Below, one piece after another: positions 17,933 through 30,315 of a stretch of DNA of 64,000 nucleotides (its first letter is position 1; every line of letters starts with the position of its first letter). The notes under the pieces were generated by a model. The model saw nothing but the letters and a program-made list of their open reading frames with translations. It was not told the DNA's origin and did no database searches. The position numbers and the translations under genes were made by a program. Origin of the DNA: Paenibacillus mellifer (GTDB taxonomy: Bacteria > Bacillota > Bacilli > Paenibacillales > Paenibacillaceae); NCBI RefSeq assembly GCF_023195895.1, contig NZ_JALPRK010000028.1, positions 1 through 64,000 on the forward strand, in the 5' to 3' direction.

Positions 17933-18430
17933 TTAACCGAGAAGTTCTTCGACGGTTTTCCCGCGCAATTTCGCAACATCTTCAGCGCGTTTCAGACGGG
18001 ACAAGCCCTCCAAAGTCGCGTTGACCATGTTGATGGAATTCGAAGAACCCAAAGATTTAGTTAAAATGTCGCCTACGCCTGCCAGTTCGAGAACCGCACG
18101 AACCGGACCGCCAGCGATAACCCCGGTACCTTCGGATGCCGGCTTCAACAGAACGCGGCCTGCTCCGAAATGCCCGATTACTTGGTGAGGGATCGTAGTG
18201 CCCACGAGCGGAACATGGACAAGGTTTTTCTTCGCATCTTCGATGCCTTTGCGGATCGCGTCAGGCACTTCGCCTGCTTTACCGATCCCGGCGCCAACCC
18301 AGCCTTTGCCGTCGCCGACAACCACGAGCGCGCTGAAGCTAAAACGACGTCCGCCTTTAACTACTTTAGCTACGCGGTTAATGTTTACAACTCTTTCTGT
18401 CAGTTCTAAAGTGTTCGGATCTACACGCAA
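17933..18430 (-). CDS. rpsE: 30S ribosomal protein S5
   Basis: A 165-residue protein with the double-stranded RNA-binding region [20 protein letters not shown] (about 13-32) and the C-terminal domain [20 protein letters not shown]. The loop around VVKGGRRF, where spectinomycin-resistance changes arise, looks wild type. The start is TTG after GGAGGTTAACGAC. Confidence 0.97.
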   Translation of the reverse strand: MRVDPNTLELTERVVNINRVAKVVKGGRRFSFSALVVVGDGKGWVGAGIGKAGEVPDAIRKGIEDAKKNLVHVPLVGTTIPHQVIGHFGAGRVLLKPASEGTGVIAGGPVRAVLELAGVGDILTKSLGSSNSINMVNATLEGLSRLKRAEDVAKLRGKTVEELLG

Positions 18431-18458
18431 GTCGTTAACCTCCTTTTAGTGATTATTT

Positions 18459-18827
18459 TTAGAATTCTAGGCCTGCTTCGCGAGCTGCGTCTGCCAGCGC
18501 CTGAATCCGTCCATGGTACAAGTATCCTCCGCGGTCAAATACAATGTTCTTGACCCCTTTGTCTTGAGCGCGTTTCGCGATCAACTCGCCTACTTTGCGA
18601 GCAGATTCCACGTTGCCGCCGTTGCCGATCGAACTGCTCAGCTCTTTATCTACCGTCGAAGCGCTAGCCAGCGTTACGCCTGCTACGTCGTCGATCAGTT
18701 GAGCGTAGATATGTTTGGAAGAACGGTATACGTTCAGTCTTGGACGAGCTGCCGTTCCTTGGACTTTTTTACGAACACGCAAATGTCTTTTCAGACGAGC
18801 TTTGTTCTTATCACCTTTTGTAATCAT
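18459..18827 (-). CDS. rplR: 50S ribosomal protein L18
   Basis: A 122-residue 5S rRNA-binding protein, starting [15 protein letters not shown] as in other Bacilli. A second ATG three codons upstream (18836) is closer to GGGAGTG and cannot be excluded. The conserved C-terminal [20 protein letters not shown] is present. Confidence 0.96.
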   Translation of the reverse strand: MITKGDKNKARLKRHLRVRKKVQGTAARPRLNVYRSSKHIYAQLIDDVAGVTLASASTVDKELSSSIGNGGNVESARKVGELIAKRAQDKGVKNIVFDRGGYLYHGRIQALADAAREAGLEF

Positions 18828-18911
18828 GACTTCCATTTCACTCCCTTCGGTTTACCGCTATCGGACATTCCATTTCAAGACGCCAGAAGGACAGGCGCGT
18901 TAAGAAGAAAC

Positions 18912-19454
18912 TTATTTCTTCTTACCGGCTTTACCTTCCTTACGAATGATGCGTTCACCTTCATACTTGATCCCTTTGCCTTTGTAAGGCTCAGGCGCGC
19001 GAACGGAACGAATTTTAGCAGCGTATTCGCCTACGCGCTCTTTATTGATCCCTTTAACGATGATCTTCGTATTCGAAGGCACTTCAAATTCGATGCCCGC
19101 TTCCGGCGTGATTTCCACCGGGTGGGAGTAACCTACGTTCAGAACCAGTTTGTTGCCGGACAAGCTTGCGCGGTAACCGACACCAACCAGCTCGAGCGAT
19201 TTGGAGAAACCTTCTGTTACCCCGTTCACCATGTTGCTCACGACGGAGCGAGTGGTGCCATGCAGGGAACGATGAAGTTTATTATCAGAAGGACGCTCAA
19301 CGGTAATCACGTTGCTTTCTACCGATACCTTGATGTCCTTGTGAAGCTCACGAGTCAAAGTGCCTTTCGGCCCTTTTACCGTAATGACGCTATTATCAAG
19401 TGTGATATCCACACCACTTGGTACTGTAATTGGTTTGCGACCAATACGAGACAT
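18912..19454 (-). CDS. rplF: 50S ribosomal protein L6
   Basis: A 180-residue protein of two tandem L6 domains. It starts [17 protein letters not shown] and carries the C-terminal signature [14 protein letters not shown] (about 157-170). It lies near the sarcin-ricin loop in the 50S subunit. There are 84 bp between it and rplR. Confidence 0.98.
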   Translation of the reverse strand: MSRIGRKPITVPSGVDITLDNSVITVKGPKGTLTRELHKDIKVSVESNVITVERPSDNKLHRSLHGTTRSVVSNMVNGVTEGFSKSLELVGVGYRASLSGNKLVLNVGYSHPVEITPEAGIEFEVPSNTKIIVKGINKERVGEYAAKIRSVRAPEPYKGKGIKYEGERIIRKEGKAGKKK

Positions 19455-19484
19455 TTATTGCACCTCCTTGTTATAAGACGTTAA

Positions 19485-19883
19485 TTACCAAACGTAGCAG
19501 ACAACTTCGCCGCCGGCTTTAGACTGGCGAGCTTCCTTGTCAGTCATGACACCTTTGGAAGTGGAGATAATCGCGATACCCAAGCCGCCGAGGACACGAG
19601 GAACTTCATTGCTTTTCGTGTACACGCGAAGGCCTGGTTTACTGATTCTCTTAAGTCCAGAGATGACGCGTTCGTTGTTCGGGCCGTATTTCAGGAAAAT
19701 ACGGATGATCCCTTGTTTGTTATCATCGATATATTCAGCATCACGAATGAAACCTTCACGCTTCAAGATCTCAGCGATTTGTTTCTTGATCGTGGACGCA
19801 GGCAGTTCAACCGTCTCGTGACGCACCGTATTGGCGTTACGAATACGAGTAAGCATATCTGCAATTGGATCTGACATAGTCAT
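19485..19883 (-). CDS. rpsH: 30S ribosomal protein S8
   Basis: A 132-residue central-domain assembly protein starting [18 protein letters not shown]; the second Met may be the true start. The C-terminal [15 protein letters not shown] is the family signature. It follows rpsZ. Confidence 0.98.
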   Translation of the reverse strand: MTMSDPIADMLTRIRNANTVRHETVELPASTIKKQIAEILKREGFIRDAEYIDDNKQGIIRIFLKYGPNNERVISGLKRISKPGLRVYTKSNEVPRVLGGLGIAIISTSKGVMTDKEARQSKAGGEVVCYVW

Positions 19884-19914
19884 ACGTGTAAACCTCCTTC
19901 CCGTTGTTGATTAA

Positions 19915-20100
19915 TTACCAGCTTGCTTTTTTCACGCCAGGAATCTGGCCTTTATAAGCTAATTCACGGAAGCAAATTCTGCAAATCTTGTACTTTTGCA
20001 ATACCGAATGTGGGCGACCACAACGTTCACAGCGGGTATAAGCCCGAACTTTAAATTTAGGTGTACGTTGTTGTTTAACTTTCATCGAAGTTTTAGCCAC
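19915..20100 (-). CDS. rpsZ: 30S ribosomal protein S14, type Z (zinc-binding)
   Basis: A 61-residue short S14 with zinc ligands CERCG and CRICF (two CxxC pairs at about 24-27 and 40-43). This is the zinc-dependent paralogue; a zinc-free S14 may be encoded elsewhere. Located between rplE and rpsH, the usual position. Confidence 0.98.
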   Translation of the reverse strand: MAKTSMKVKQQRTPKFKVRAYTRCERCGRPHSVLQKYKICRICFRELAYKGQIPGVKKASW

Positions 20101-20142
20101 TTAGCCTGACACCTCCTAAATAGTTTCGGAGAAAATGGACTT

Positions 20143-20685
20143 TTACTTAGCAAACGGCATGCCGAGTTGCGTCAAGAGCTCGCGGGATTCTTCGTCGGTT
20201 TTCGCCGTCGTTACGATGACGATATCCATACCACGTACTTTATCCACTTGATCGTATTCGATCTCAGGGAAAATCAGTTGCTCTTTCAAGCCCAGCGTAT
20301 AGTTGCCGCGACCGTCGAATGCTTTCGTCGATACGCCGTGGAAGTCACGGACACGCGGAAGCGTTACATTAAACAGTTTGTCGAGGAAATGATACATGCG
20401 CTCACCGCGAAGGGTTACCTTCACACCGATCGGCATGTTCTCGCGCAGTTTGAAACCGGCGATAGATTTCTTCGCACGCGTGATAACTGGTTTTTGACCA
20501 GCGATCAACTGCATATCGTTCACTGCGGAATCAAGCACTTTAGAGTTCGCTACGGCTTCACCAACACCCATGTTGATAACGACCTTCTCGATCTTCGGCA
20601 CTTGCATAACCGTTGTATAGTTGAATTTTTGAACCAAAGCAGGTGTTACTTCGTTCAAAAAGCGTTCTTTCATTCTTGCTGCCAT
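20143..20685 (-). CDS. rplE: 50S ribosomal protein L5
   Basis: A 180-residue 5S rRNA-binding protein. Conserved stretches are [31 protein letters not shown] and [18 protein letters not shown]5 forms part of the B1b bridge and contacts P-site tRNA. It is encoded between rplX and rpsZ. Confidence 0.98.
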   Translation of the reverse strand: MAARMKERFLNEVTPALVQKFNYTTVMQVPKIEKVVINMGVGEAVANSKVLDSAVNDMQLIAGQKPVITRAKKSIAGFKLRENMPIGVKVTLRGERMYHFLDKLFNVTLPRVRDFHGVSTKAFDGRGNYTLGLKEQLIFPEIEYDQVDKVRGMDIVIVTTAKTDEESRELLTQLGMPFAK

Positions 20686-20718
20686 GAATCATGGACCTCC
20701 TTTCTTAACGTTACTGGA

Positions 20719-21072
20719 TTAGTCGATTACTTCTCCGGATCTCTTCGCTACGCGAACCTTCTTGCCGTTGTCCAATACTTTGTAACCGATACGGGTTACT
20801 TTTCCGCTCTTAGGATCAACGTGCATTACGTTCGAGACGTGAATCGGAGCTTCTTTCTCGATAATGCCGCCTTGTGGGTTCAGTTGATTTGGTTTTTGAT
20901 GTTTCTTAACCATGTTCACGCCTTCCACAAGCACGCGGTTTTCGCGAGGATAAGCGGCAATGACGCGGCCTTTTTTGCCTTTGTCTTTACCGGAAATCAC
21001 GATCACCGTGTCGTCCTTTTTGACGTGCAGCTTATTGTTATGAGATTCAAGAATCTTCTTCAGTCTAGGCAC
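20719..21072 (-). CDS. rplX: 50S ribosomal protein L24
   Basis: A 117-residue KOW-domain assembly initiator. The core starts [18 protein letters not shown] at residue 14; the first 13 residues ([13 protein letters not shown]) are an N-terminal extension absent from B. subtilis L24. The GTG start is kept because AGGAGG lies 10 bp upstream and nothing similar precedes the core. Confidence 0.95.
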   Translation of the reverse strand: MPRLKKILESHNNKLHVKKDDTVIVISGKDKGKKGRVIAAYPRENRVLVEGVNMVKKHQKPNQLNPQGGIIEKEAPIHVSNVMHVDPKSGKVTRIGYKVLDNGKKVRVAKRSGEVID

Positions 21073-21124
21073 TTGGTTTACACCTCCTGTTAAATCGGGC
21101 TCCCCCTCTACTTACGGGGTGTTC

Positions 21125-21493
21125 TTAGATAACTTCCGGAGCCAAGGAAACGATCTTCATAAAGTCTTTGTCGCGAAGTTCGCGAGCAACTGGTCCGAAG
21201 ATACGCGTTCCGCGCGGGCTCTTATCTTCTTTAACAACAACCGCTGCGTTCTCATCGAATGCAATGTAGGAACCGTCTTTACGACGAACCGAACGTTTCG
21301 TACGAACGACAACCGCTCTGACTACATCACCTTTTTTGACAACGCCGCCTGGTGTTGCTTGTTTGACGGAACAAACGATCAAATCTCCGATTTGCGCTGT
21401 ACGGCGACCCGTACCACCCAAAACGCGGATACACATCAGTTCCTTCGCGCCGGAGTTGTCAGCCACATGCAAACGTGTAAATGGTTGAATCAT
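21125..21493 (-). CDS. rplN: 50S ribosomal protein L14
   Basis: A 122-residue protein starting [20 protein letters not shown], a very conserved opening, with a beta-barrel body ending [13 protein letters not shown]14 is at the subunit interface (bridges B5 and B8). Confidence 0.98.
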   Translation of the reverse strand: MIQPFTRLHVADNSGAKELMCIRVLGGTGRRTAQIGDLIVCSVKQATPGGVVKKGDVVRAVVVRTKRSVRRKDGSYIAFDENAAVVVKEDKSPRGTRIFGPVARELRDKDFMKIVSLAPEVI

Positions 21494-21529
21494 GGATATT
21501 TCCTCCTTTCGGTCTAAGCTACCGTGCTA

Positions 21530-21793
21530 TTAAATGATAACCGCTTCTTCAACGACTTCAACGAGTCTCCAGCGTTTGTCTTTGGACAACGGGCGAGTTT
21601 CGGCGATTTTGACGGTATCTCCGATTTTCGCGGTGTTATTCTCGTCATGCGCTTTAAATTTCTTCGTGTATTTAATACGTTTGTGGTACAAATCATGCTT
21701 TTTGTAGGTTTCTACAGCAACAACGATTGTTTTGTCCATCTTGTCGCTGACGACTTTACCAATTTGCACTTTACGGTTGTTACGTTCGCTCAT
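21530..21793 (-). CDS. rpsQ: 30S ribosomal protein S17
   Basis: An 87-residue OB-fold protein; [20 protein letters not shown] and [15 protein letters not shown] are conserved. Early 16S 5'-domain assembly protein. Lies between rpmC and rplN. Confidence 0.98.
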   Translation of the reverse strand: MSERNNRKVQIGKVVSDKMDKTIVVAVETYKKHDLYHKRIKYTKKFKAHDENNTAKIGDTVKIAETRPLSKDKRWRLVEVVEEAVII

Positions 21794-21843
21794 GGTTAGC
21801 CTCCTTCCTGGACTTAGGCGCTTCGCTTACGCTTGAGCGCTTC

Positions 21844-22044
21844 TTAACTAATGATCCCGAGTTCTCTTTCACGGATAACGGTTTTAGCACGAGCTATTTC
21901 CTTACGCACATCGCGGATCCGAGTCGGGTTATCGAGTTGGCCGGTAGCCAACTGAAAACGGAGGTTAAAGAGTTCTTCTTTAAAACCTGCGATTTTTTGT
22001 TCGATTTCAGCAGTGGTTAAGTTGCGAAGTTCATTAGCTTTCAT
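21844..22044 (-). CDS. rpmC: 50S ribosomal protein L29
   Basis: A 66-residue two-helix protein, [18 protein letters not shown] at its start, at the exit tunnel where SRP and trigger factor dock. Its ATG lies within rplP, giving an 11-nt overlap and likely translational coupling; GGTGGTGAAG inside rplP serves as its ribosome binding site. Confidence 0.97.
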   Translation of the reverse strand: MKANELRNLTTAEIEQKIAGFKEELFNLRFQLATGQLDNPTRIRDVRKEIARAKTVIRERELGIIS

Positions 22045-22468
22045 TTGCTTCACCACCCAATTCTTCACGTTTCACAAACTTCGTTTTGATCGGCAGTTTG
22101 TGGGCGGCAAGACGCATAGCTTCGCGTGCAATTTCCTCCGATACACCAGCAAGCTCAAACATGATTTTGCCTGGTTTCACAACTGCGACCCATTTCTCTA
22201 CGTTACCTTTACCGCTACCCATCCGGACCTCAAGAGGCTTTTGAGTAATCGGCTTATCAGGGAAAATTTTAATCCATACTTTACCGCCACGTTTGATGTA
22301 ACGCGTCATTGCAATACGCGCTGCTTCGATTTGACGGTTGGTGATCCAGGTTGGCTCAAGAGCTTGCAGGCCGTATTCGCCGAAGTTGAGTTCGGTTCCG
22401 CCTTTAGCTTGGCCTCTCATATTACCGCGTTGTTGTTTGCGGTGTTTTACGCGTTTTGGTACCAACAT
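22034..22468 (-). CDS. rplP: 50S ribosomal protein L16
   Basis: A 144-residue protein near the peptidyl transferase centre. [19 protein letters not shown] opens it, and the loop GRMGSGKG-type region ([20 protein letters not shown]) is present. It starts 2 bp after rpsC ends. Confidence 0.98.
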   Translation of the reverse strand: MLVPKRVKHRKQQRGNMRGQAKGGTELNFGEYGLQALEPTWITNRQIEAARIAMTRYIKRGGKVWIKIFPDKPITQKPLEVRMGSGKGNVEKWVAVVKPGKIMFELAGVSEEIAREAMRLAAHKLPIKTKFVKREELGGEANES

Positions 22469-22470
22469 GA

Positions 22471-23139
22471 TTAGTTGCCTCCTTCCTGACCAGCTTGTTG
22501 TTTCTTAGCCGTAGGAAGAACCTCTCCACGATAGATCCATACTTTAACGCCAGTACGACCATAAGTCGTATGCGCTTCTGCCGTACCGTAATCGATGTCG
22601 GCGCGGAGCGTATGAAGTGGAACAGTTCCTTCACTGTAGCCTTCCGTACGAGCAATTTCAGCACCGCCAAGGCGACCGCTGACTGATGTTTTGATCCCTT
22701 TAGCACCCGAACGCATTGTTCTTTGAATTGCTTGTTTCAGCGCACGACGGAAAGAAACACGACGTTCCAATTGTTGTGCAATGCTTTCAGCAACCAAGAT
22801 TGCGTCAAGATCTGGGTGTTTAATTTCAGAAATGTTGATGTGAACTTTTTTGCCGCCTGCGATCTTAGTAATTTCTCCACGCAGGTTTTCCACTTCCGAA
22901 CCGCCTTTACCGATAACCATGCCCGGCTTGGCTGTGTGGATCGTGACGTTCACACGATTCGCCGCTCTCTCGATCTCAATCCGAGATACCGCGGAGTCTT
23001 TCAGTTTATTTTTCAGGTATTCACGAATTTTTACGTCTTCAAGCAACAGATCACCAAAATCTTTGCCTGCGTACCATTTGGATTCCCAATCACGGATAAT
23101 CCCTACTCGTAATCCGACCGGATTTACCTTTTGGCCCAC
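22471..23139 (-). CDS. rpsC: 30S ribosomal protein S3
   Basis: A 222-residue protein with a KH domain ([15 protein letters not shown], GxxG loop) in the mRNA entry tunnel. The GTG at 23139 ([13 protein letters not shown]) is chosen because AAGGAGGG lies 6 bp upstream; the frame is open further upstream without homology. Located between rplV and rplP. Confidence 0.98.
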   Translation of the reverse strand: MGQKVNPVGLRVGIIRDWESKWYAGKDFGDLLLEDVKIREYLKNKLKDSAVSRIEIERAANRVNVTIHTAKPGMVIGKGGSEVENLRGEITKIAGGKKVHINISEIKHPDLDAILVAESIAQQLERRVSFRRALKQAIQRTMRSGAKGIKTSVSGRLGGAEIARTEGYSEGTVPLHTLRADIDYGTAEAHTTYGRTGVKVWIYRGEVLPTAKKQQAGQEGGN

Positions 23140-23152
23140 ACGTTTTCCCTCC

Positions 23153-23485
23153 TTATTTTTCGGATACCACCAAAGTAATGTGGCTGGTGCGTTTGTTGAT
23201 CCGGCTAGCACGTCCCATTGCCCGTGGACGGAAACGTTTCATCGTCGGGCCTTGGTTTACGTAGGCTTGCGTAATCACCAATTTATTTACATCCATAGAA
23301 TAGTTATGTTCAGCATTGGCAATCGCCGAGTTCAAAAGCTTCTCCACGATCGGGGATGCCGCTTTTGGCGTATGGCGGAGAATCGCAATCGCGTCGCCAA
23401 CTTGCTTACCGCGGATCAGGTCGATAACGAGCTGAGCTTTGCGGGGAGCAATACGAATCGATCTTGCATGTGCTTTAGCTTCCAT
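23153..23485 (-). CDS. rplV: 50S ribosomal protein L22
   Basis: A 110-residue protein whose extended hairpin ([20 protein letters not shown], about 77-96) lines the exit tunnel. No insertion or deletion is evident there that would suggest macrolide resistance. Confidence 0.98.
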   Translation of the reverse strand: MEAKAHARSIRIAPRKAQLVIDLIRGKQVGDAIAILRHTPKAASPIVEKLLNSAIANAEHNYSMDVNKLVITQAYVNQGPTMKRFRPRAMGRASRINKRTSHITLVVSEK

Positions 23486-23523
23486 GTAGTATTACCTCCT
23501 CTCAAACGAAGAACTTATCGTAA

Positions 23524-23802
23524 TTAACGTCTCGTTTTCTTATCGTCATCCGTATGACCTTTGTAGGTCCGGGTTGGAGCAAATTCGCCCAGTTTATGTC
23601 CGACCATATCCTCGGTCACATACACCGGCACGTGCTTGCGGCCGTCATAAACACCAAACGTTTGACCAATGAATTGCGGATAGATTGTGGAGCGACGGGA
23701 CCAAGTTTTGATCACGACCTTCTTGTTCGAAGCACTCGCTTCCTCCACTTTCTTAAGCAGGTAACCGTCGATAAAAGGTCCCTTTTTCAGACTGCGACTC
23801 AT
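23524..23802 (-). CDS. rpsS: 30S ribosomal protein S19
   Basis: A 92-residue protein, [20 protein letters not shown] at its start and [16 protein letters not shown] near the end. It forms the head complex with S13. Located between rplB and rplV. Confidence 0.98.
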   Translation of the reverse strand: MSRSLKKGPFIDGYLLKKVEEASASNKKVVIKTWSRRSTIYPQFIGQTFGVYDGRKHVPVYVTEDMVGHKLGEFAPTRTYKGHTDDDKKTRR

Positions 23803-23875
23803 TCATTTATCCTCCCTTCACAATGCGCTGCATGTTACGCTCGCTCAAGCCGCGAAGTGATCCGCGAAATGCGGA

Positions 23876-24706
23876 TTACTTCGTGCGACGACGAACGATA
23901 TATTTATCAGATGCTTTGCCTTTTTTACGCGTTTTGTAACCCAGGGTCGGTTTGCCCCAAGGAGACAACGGAGATTTACGGCCGATCGGAGCGCGACCTT
24001 CACCACCACCGTGAGGGTGATCGTTCGGGTTCATGACGACACCGCGCACTTCCGGACGTTGTCCGAGCCAGCGGCTGCGTCCCGCTTTACCGATTTTCAC
24101 GAGCTCATGGTCACCGTTACCTACGGAACCGATGGTTGCGCGGCAAACTTTCAGGACTTTACGAACTTCACCCGAAGACAGGCGGATCGTAACGTATTTC
24201 TCCTCTTTACCGAGCAATTGAGCTTCTGTACCCGCAGCGCGAACGAGTTGTCCGCCTTTGCCAGGTTTCAGCTCGATGTTGTGGATCACAGTACCTACCG
24301 GGATGTTCTCCAGCGGCATAGCATTACCGATTTTGATATCGGAGCCTACGCCGGATTCGATCACGTCGCCCACTTTCAAACCTTTAGGAGCGATGATGTA
24401 ACGTTTTTCGCCATCGGCATAATGGATCAAAGCGATGTTCGAAGTCCGGTTTGGATCGTATTCGATCGTAGCAACGCGGCCTGGAATTCCATCTTTGTTC
24501 CGCTTGAAGTCGATGATGCGGTATTTACGTTTATGTCCGCCGCCGTGGTGACGAACTGTAATTTTACCTTGGTTATTGCGGCCAGCTGTTTTGCTCAGCG
24601 GCGCAAGCAAAGATTTCTCCGGTTGATCCGTCGTAATTTCTTCGAAGGTCGACACGCTCATTGCGCGTCTTGCCGGGGATGTCGGTTTGTACTTTTTGAT
24701 TGGCAC
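23876..24706 (-). CDS. rplB: 50S ribosomal protein L2
   Basis: A 276-residue primary 23S-binding protein near the peptidyl transferase centre. Markers are [37 protein letters not shown] and the conserved [18 protein letters not shown] around the functionally important His (about 230). Confidence 0.98.
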   Translation of the reverse strand: MPIKKYKPTSPARRAMSVSTFEEITTDQPEKSLLAPLSKTAGRNNQGKITVRHHGGGHKRKYRIIDFKRNKDGIPGRVATIEYDPNRTSNIALIHYADGEKRYIIAPKGLKVGDVIESGVGSDIKIGNAMPLENIPVGTVIHNIELKPGKGGQLVRAAGTEAQLLGKEEKYVTIRLSSGEVRKVLKVCRATIGSVGNGDHELVKIGKAGRSRWLGQRPEVRGVVMNPNDHPHGGGEGRAPIGRKSPLSPWGKPTLGYKTRKKGKASDKYIVRRRTK

Positions 24707-24734
24707 GAGATTTCCCTCCTTACTTTAAACGATT

Positions 24735-25025
24735 TTATACCGATTCAAAGAATTGAAGCGGCTTGCTGTCCGCCGTCAATGTAACAAAAGCTTTCTTCCA
24801 CTCAGGAGTGTATCCGGAGTAGCGTCCGTAACGTTTCAACTTCCCGGGAACACGCAGGGTGTTTACGTTCTTCACCTTCACACCGAAAATCGACTCAACT
24901 GCTTGTTTGATCTCGGTTTTGTTGGCACGAAGATCTACTTCGAATACATATTTCAGGTCGTTCATATATTCCGAAGAACGTTCCGTAATCACCGGGCGTT
25001 TGATAATATCGCGAGGATCTTTCAT
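24735..25025 (-). CDS. rplW: 50S ribosomal protein L23
   Basis: A 96-residue protein at the tunnel exit, the trigger-factor and SRP docking site. It begins [20 protein letters not shown]. It overlaps the rplD stop by 1 bp, suggesting coupled translation. Confidence 0.98.
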   Translation of the reverse strand: MKDPRDIIKRPVITERSSEYMNDLKYVFEVDLRANKTEIKQAVESIFGVKVKNVNTLRVPGKLKRYGRYSGYTPEWKKAFVTLTADSKPLQFFESV

Positions 25026-25648
25026 TACGCGAGCACCTCCTCTACCTTCTGAACTGCTTCCTTCGTAATGATCAGTTTGTCGTGCGTCAACACGTCAAGA
25101 ACATTAATGCCGTCTGCCGCTACGAATTTAACACCTGGGATGTTACGTGCGGAAAGCGCCAGGTTATCGTCATAGCTAGGAGCTACGATCAATGCTTTGC
25201 GTTCCACTTTCAGGTTGTTCAAAATCGCTGCGAATTCTTTCGTTTTAGGAGCGTTCATCGCAAGAGCGTCCAATACGATGATGTCCTGGTCGATCACTTT
25301 CGACGAGAGCGCCGATTTGATCGCTAAACGACGAACTTTCTTAGGCAGTTTGTAGGAATAGCTGCGCGGAGTTGGTCCGAATACCACGCCGCCGCCTTTC
25401 CATTGAGGAGCGCGAATGGAGCCTTGACGAGCACGTCCTGTACCTTTTTGTTTCCAAGGTTTACGACCGCCGCCACGAACTTCGGAGCGTCCTTTAACTT
25501 TATGCGTACCGAAACGCAGGGAAGCGCGCTGCATCACTACAGCTTCATGAAGGACATGCGTGTTCGGCTCAATTCCGAATACGGCATCGTTCAATTCTAC
25601 TTCGCCCACTTGGCTACCGCTAATATTGAAAAGTGCTACTTTTGGCAT
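25025..25648 (-). CDS. rplD: 50S ribosomal protein L4
   Basis: A 207-residue protein with the long internal tunnel loop ([19 protein letters not shown], about 62-80). The loop sequence appears wild type for macrolide sensitivity. Encoded between rplC and rplW. Confidence 0.98.
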   Translation of the reverse strand: MPKVALFNISGSQVGEVELNDAVFGIEPNTHVLHEAVVMQRASLRFGTHKVKGRSEVRGGGRKPWKQKGTGRARQGSIRAPQWKGGGVVFGPTPRSYSYKLPKKVRRLAIKSALSSKVIDQDIIVLDALAMNAPKTKEFAAILNNLKVERKALIVAPSYDDNLALSARNIPGVKFVAADGINVLDVLTHDKLIITKEAVQKVEEVLA

Positions 25649-25676
25649 TTTGTGTTCCTCCTTTCTTGAGGGTTAC

Positions 25677-26300
25677 TTATTTCTTAATGGTTTGTTTGAT
25701 TTTAACGAAGCTGTTTTTAGGACCTGGAATCGAGCCTTTAACAAGCAAGACGTTGCGTTCTGCATCCACGCGCACGATTTCGAGGTTTTGGATCGTTACG
25801 GTTTCGCTGCCCATATGTCCTGGAAGGCGTTTGCCTTTCGGTACACGGTTCGCTTGGATGGAACCCATGGAACCTGGTCTGCGATGGTAACGGGAACCGT
25901 GAGCCATTGGTCCGCGGCTTTGTCCCCAGCGTTTGATAACGCCTTGGAACCCTTTACCCTTCGAAATACCTGTTACGTCAACAAATTCGCCTTCAGCAAA
26001 AATATCAACTTTGACCTCTTGGCCAACCTCGTATCCTGCCAAATCAACACCGCGAATTTCGCGAACGTAGCGCTTAGGCGTTGCGCCTGCTTTCTTCGCA
26101 TGCCCAACTTCAGGTTTGTTCGCTCTTGCTTCCTTCTTATCGGAATAACCGATTTGGATCGCTTCATAGCCGTCATTCTCCAGATCTTTCTTCTGCAGAA
26201 CCACGTTAGAACTCGCCTCAATAACCGTTACAGGAACTACGTTCCCTTCCGGAGTAAACACTTGAGTCATTCCAAGTTTTTTTCCTAAGATACCTTTCAT
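25677..26300 (-). CDS. rplC: 50S ribosomal protein L3
   Basis: A 207-residue 23S assembly initiator starting [19 protein letters not shown]. The loop reaching the peptidyl transferase centre, [12 protein letters not shown] (about 136-147), is conserved. It lies 46 bp after rpsJ. Confidence 0.98.
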   Translation of the reverse strand: MKGILGKKLGMTQVFTPEGNVVPVTVIEASSNVVLQKKDLENDGYEAIQIGYSDKKEARANKPEVGHAKKAGATPKRYVREIRGVDLAGYEVGQEVKVDIFAEGEFVDVTGISKGKGFQGVIKRWGQSRGPMAHGSRYHRRPGSMGSIQANRVPKGKRLPGHMGSETVTIQNLEIVRVDAERNVLLVKGSIPGPKNSFVKIKQTIKK

Positions 26301-26346
26301 GTTGACACCTCTTTTCCTTTCCTGGTTACCTTACATATAGTAGGTA

Positions 26347-26757
<411 letters not shown>

Positions 26758-26792
26758 TCACATCATCGCAACGTCACAGAACAACATTCACT

Positions 26793-26821
26793 ATTATATA
26801 GAAAAGGTAGGCGAAATGCAA
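26793..26821 (-). promoter_or_regulatory. Sigma-A promoter of the S10 superoperon
   Basis: Minus-strand TTGCAT (26816-26821), 17 bp, TATAAT (26793-26798): a perfect -10 with near-consensus -35, as expected for a very highly expressed operon. Confidence 0.88.
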
Positions 26822-26856
26822 GTATAATATCTGAAGTTTTTGTTTTCCAAAAAATA

Positions 26857-26895
26857 AAAGGAGCTGCTCTCCGAAACCGGAGGGCAGCTCCTTCT
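26857..26895 (-). terminator. Terminator of the str operon after tuf
   Basis: Near-perfect hairpin AAGGAGCTGCCCTCCG / CGGAGAGCAGCTCCTTTT with four-base loop on the minus strand, 20 bp after the tuf stop, then a T-rich run. Confidence 0.93.
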
Positions 26896-26915
26896 TTCAG
26901 GCTATATAAGCCTTC

Positions 26916-28106
26916 TTATTTGCTAATGTTAACAACGGCACCGGATCCAACTGTACGGCCGCCTTCACGAATGGAGAAACGAGTTCCTTCTTCGATCGCG
27001 ATTGGGGAGATCAGTTGAACGGTAACTTCGATGTTATCGCCAGGCATAACCATTTCAGTACCTTCTGGCAGGTTGATGATGCCAGTTACGTCCGTTGTAC
27101 GGAAGTAGAACTGAGGACGGTAGCCGGAGAAGAACGGCTTATGGCGTCCGCCTTCTTCTTTAGTCAATACGTATACTTGAGCGCTGAACTCAGTATGCGG
27201 ATTAACGGAAGCTGGTTTAGCCAATACTTGACCGCGTTCGATTTGGTTACGGTCAACACCGCGGAGCAATGCGCCGATGTTGTCGCCCGCTTGAGCGGAA
27301 TCAAGCAATTTACGGAACATTTCAACGCCGGTAACGACGGATTTTTTCGTTTCTTCATGGATACCCACGATTTCGATTTCGTCGCCGACTTTAACCGTAC
27401 CACGCTCAACACGACCCGTAGCAACTGTACCACGGCCAGTGATCGAGAATACGTCCTCGACAGGCATCAGGAACGGTTTGTCAATTGGACGTTCTGGCAA
27501 CGGAATGTACTCGTCGATAATTTCGAACATTTCAACGATTTTCTTAGCCCAATCGCCTTCTGGGTTTTGCAGAGCTTCACGAGCGGAACCACGGATGATT
27601 GGAGTGTCGTCGCCTGGGAACTCATATTCGTTCAACAGGTCACGAACTTCCATCTCAACCAATTCGAGCAACTCTTCGTCTTCAACCATGTCGCATTTGT
27701 TCAGGAACACGACGATGTAAGGTACGCCTACGTTACGGGACAACAGGATGTGCTCGCGAGTTTGCGGCATTGGGCCGTCAGCTGCGGATACAACCAAGAT
27801 TGCGCCGTCCATTTGAGCTGCGCCGGTGATCATGTTTTTAACATAGTCGGCGTGTCCTGGGCAGTCAACGTGTGCGTAGTGACGGTTGTTGGTTTCATAC
27901 TCAACGTGTGCCGTCGAGATTGTGATACCGCGTTCGCGCTCTTCTGGAGCTTTGTCGATTTGGTCGAATGCTACAGCAGCACCGCCATATGTTTTGGACA
28001 ATACAGTCGTGATGGCTGCTGTCAGAGTTGTTTTACCATGGTCGACGTGACCAATCGTACCGATATTAACGTGCGGTTTTGTACGTTCGTATTTAGCCTT
28101 TGCCAT
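26916..28106 (-). CDS. tuf: Elongation factor Tu
   Basis: The 396-residue GTPase that brings aminoacyl-tRNA to the ribosome. It has GHVDHGKT (G1, about 19-26), DCPGH (G3), NKCD (G4) and the domain II/III sequences. The ATG at 28106 ([17 protein letters not shown]) follows AGGAGG. Last gene of the str operon, followed by a strong terminator. The residues where kirromycin or pulvomycin resistance arises were not seen to deviate. Confidence 0.98.
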   Translation of the reverse strand: MAKAKYERTKPHVNIGTIGHVDHGKTTLTAAITTVLSKTYGGAAVAFDQIDKAPEERERGITISTAHVEYETNNRHYAHVDCPGHADYVKNMITGAAQMDGAILVVSAADGPMPQTREHILLSRNVGVPYIVVFLNKCDMVEDEELLELVEMEVRDLLNEYEFPGDDTPIIRGSAREALQNPEGDWAKKIVEMFEIIDEYIPLPERPIDKPFLMPVEDVFSITGRGTVATGRVERGTVKVGDEIEIVGIHEETKKSVVTGVEMFRKLLDSAQAGDNIGALLRGVDRNQIERGQVLAKPASVNPHTEFSAQVYVLTKEEGGRHKPFFSGYRPQFYFRTTDVTGIINLPEGTEMVMPGDNIEVTVQLISPIAIEEGTRFSIREGGRTVGSGAVVNISK

Positions 28107-28189
28107 TTTAAACAGTTCCTCCTTAAAATATGGATTGTTATGTGTGACCGTTCGGAAGAACAAATCCTCCGATCGGTAAATACATTAAG

Positions 28190-30268
28190 TTATTCTCCGC
28201 CTTTGTTCTTGGATACGATTTCCTCAGCGATGGTCTTCGGAACTTCTTCATAGTGAGAAAGTTCCATCGAGAATACGCCGCGTCCTTGCGTACCGGAACG
28301 AAGGGTTGTCGAGTAACCGAACATTTCGGAGAGAGGCACTTTCGCACGGATAATTTGAGCGCCACCGCGGGAATCCATACCTTCGATACGGCCACGGCGA
28401 GAGTTCAGCATACCCATAACGTCACCCATGTACTCCTCAGGTACCGTTACTTCAACTTTCATGATCGGCTCAAGCAGAATCGGCTGACATTTTTCTTTAG
28501 CCGCTTTCAGAGCCATGGAGCCGGCGATTTTAAACGCCATTTCACTGGAGTCGACATCATGGTACGAACCGTCTACGATTGTGGCTTTAACGTCTACAAG
28601 CGGGAAGCCTGCAAGTACACCATTCTTCATAGCTTCTTCAATACCTTGTTGTGCCGGAGCGATATACTCTCTAGGAACGGAACCACCGACGATTTTGCTC
28701 TCGAATTGGTTACCCGTGCCTGGTTCCAGCGGTTCAAATTCAACCCAGACGTGACCGTATTGACCACGACCACCGGACTGACGAACAAATTTACCTTCGA
28801 CGCGTGCAGGAGCTTTGAATGTTTCACGGTAAGCAACTTGCGGTTTACCTACGTTCGTCTCAACTTTGAATTCACGGCGCATCCGGTCGATGATGATATC
28901 CAGGTGAAGTTCACCCATACCCGCAAGGATCGTTTGCCCCGTTTCTTCGTCTGTATGAGCGCGAAGCGTTGGGTCTTCCTCTGTCAATTTACCAAGAGCC
29001 ACACCCATTTTATCCTGGTCGGCTTTCGTTTTAGGTTCAACGGCGATTTCGATAACCGGATCTGGGAAGTTCATCGATTCAAGAATAACCGGTGCCTTCT
29101 CATCACACAGTGTATCACCTGTCCCCGTATCTTTCAAACCAACAGCTGCCGCGATATCACCGGAGTAAACTTCGGAGATTTCTTGACGGCTGTTCGCGTG
29201 CATTTGCAGGATACGTCCGATCCGTTCGCGTTTGCCTTTCGTTGCATTCAACACGTAAGAACCGGATTGCAAAATACCGGAGTATACGCGGAAGAACGTC
29301 AGCTTACCTACGTAAGGGTCGGTCATGATTTTAAATGCAAGCGCCGAGAACGGTTCTTCATCAGAAGAGTGACGCTCTACTTCCGTACCATCCTCCAAGT
29401 GACCTTGGATGCTTGGTACGTCAATCGGAGCTGGCAAGTAATCGATAACGGCATCCAGCATCAGTTGAACCCCTTTGTTACGGTAGGAAGATCCACAGAT
29501 AACCGGGAAGATTTTCACTTCGACAACACCCTTACGGAGCGCTGCTTTCAGTTCTTCAACGGTGATTTCCTCACCTTCGAGGTATTTCATCGTCAAGTCT
29601 TCGTCCAGCTCAGCAACCTTCTCAACAAGTTCCGCACGAAGCTCTTCAACTTGTGCTGTGAATTCAGAAGGAATTTCGGTTTCTTCGATATCCTGACCCA
29701 AATCATCTTTATACATATACGCTTTTTGCGCAACGATATCGATAATCCCGACAAAGTCATTTTCCGCACCGATTGGCAGTTGGATTGCAACTGCATTCGC
29801 TTGCAGACGCTCGCGCATATCTTTGACAACGTTCAGGTAATCAGCACCGATGATATCCATTTTGTTGACGTAAGCGATCCGTGGAACACCATAACGGTCA
29901 GCTTGTCTCCAAACGGTTTCAGACTGCGGTTCAACGCCTTCTTTAGCACTGAACACGCCTACAGCCCCGTCCAATACACGCAGGGAACGTTCGACTTCAA
30001 CGGTGAAGTCGACGTGTCCCGGGGTATCGATGATATTTACGCGGTGACCTTTCCATTGAGCGGTCGTCGCAGCGGACGTAATCGTGATTCCGCGCTCTTG
30101 TTCTTGTTCCATCCAGTCCATCGTCGCAGCACCCTCGTGAACTTCCCCGATTTTGTGCGTACGGCCTGTGTAGAACAAGATCCGTTCCGTCGTGGTTGTC
30201 TTACCGGCGTCAATATGCGCCATAATCCCGATATTACGTGTATTTTTCAAGGAGAACTCTCTTGCCAT
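28190..30268 (-). CDS. fusA: Elongation factor G
   Basis: The 692-residue translocation GTPase. G motifs are AHIDAGKTT (about 17-25), DTPGHVDF (about 81-88) and NKMD (about 136-139), followed by domains II-V. Start [14 protein letters not shown] at 30268 follows GGGAGAC. It lies between rpsG and tuf. Confidence 0.98.
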   Translation of the reverse strand: MAREFSLKNTRNIGIMAHIDAGKTTTTERILFYTGRTHKIGEVHEGAATMDWMEQEQERGITITSAATTAQWKGHRVNIIDTPGHVDFTVEVERSLRVLDGAVGVFSAKEGVEPQSETVWRQADRYGVPRIAYVNKMDIIGADYLNVVKDMRERLQANAVAIQLPIGAENDFVGIIDIVAQKAYMYKDDLGQDIEETEIPSEFTAQVEELRAELVEKVAELDEDLTMKYLEGEEITVEELKAALRKGVVEVKIFPVICGSSYRNKGVQLMLDAVIDYLPAPIDVPSIQGHLEDGTEVERHSSDEEPFSALAFKIMTDPYVGKLTFFRVYSGILQSGSYVLNATKGKRERIGRILQMHANSRQEISEVYSGDIAAAVGLKDTGTGDTLCDEKAPVILESMNFPDPVIEIAVEPKTKADQDKMGVALGKLTEEDPTLRAHTDEETGQTILAGMGELHLDIIIDRMRREFKVETNVGKPQVAYRETFKAPARVEGKFVRQSGGRGQYGHVWVEFEPLEPGTGNQFESKIVGGSVPREYIAPAQQGIEEAMKNGVLAGFPLVDVKATIVDGSYHDVDSSEMAFKIAGSMALKAAKEKCQPILLEPIMKVEVTVPEEYMGDVMGMLNSRRGRIEGMDSRGGAQIIRAKVPLSEMFGYSTTLRSGTQGRGVFSMELSHYEEVPKTIAEEIVSKNKGGE

Positions 30269-30315
30269 GAATCTGTCTCCCTTCAAAATATAAATTTTGA
30301 AATACGGGCGTTATC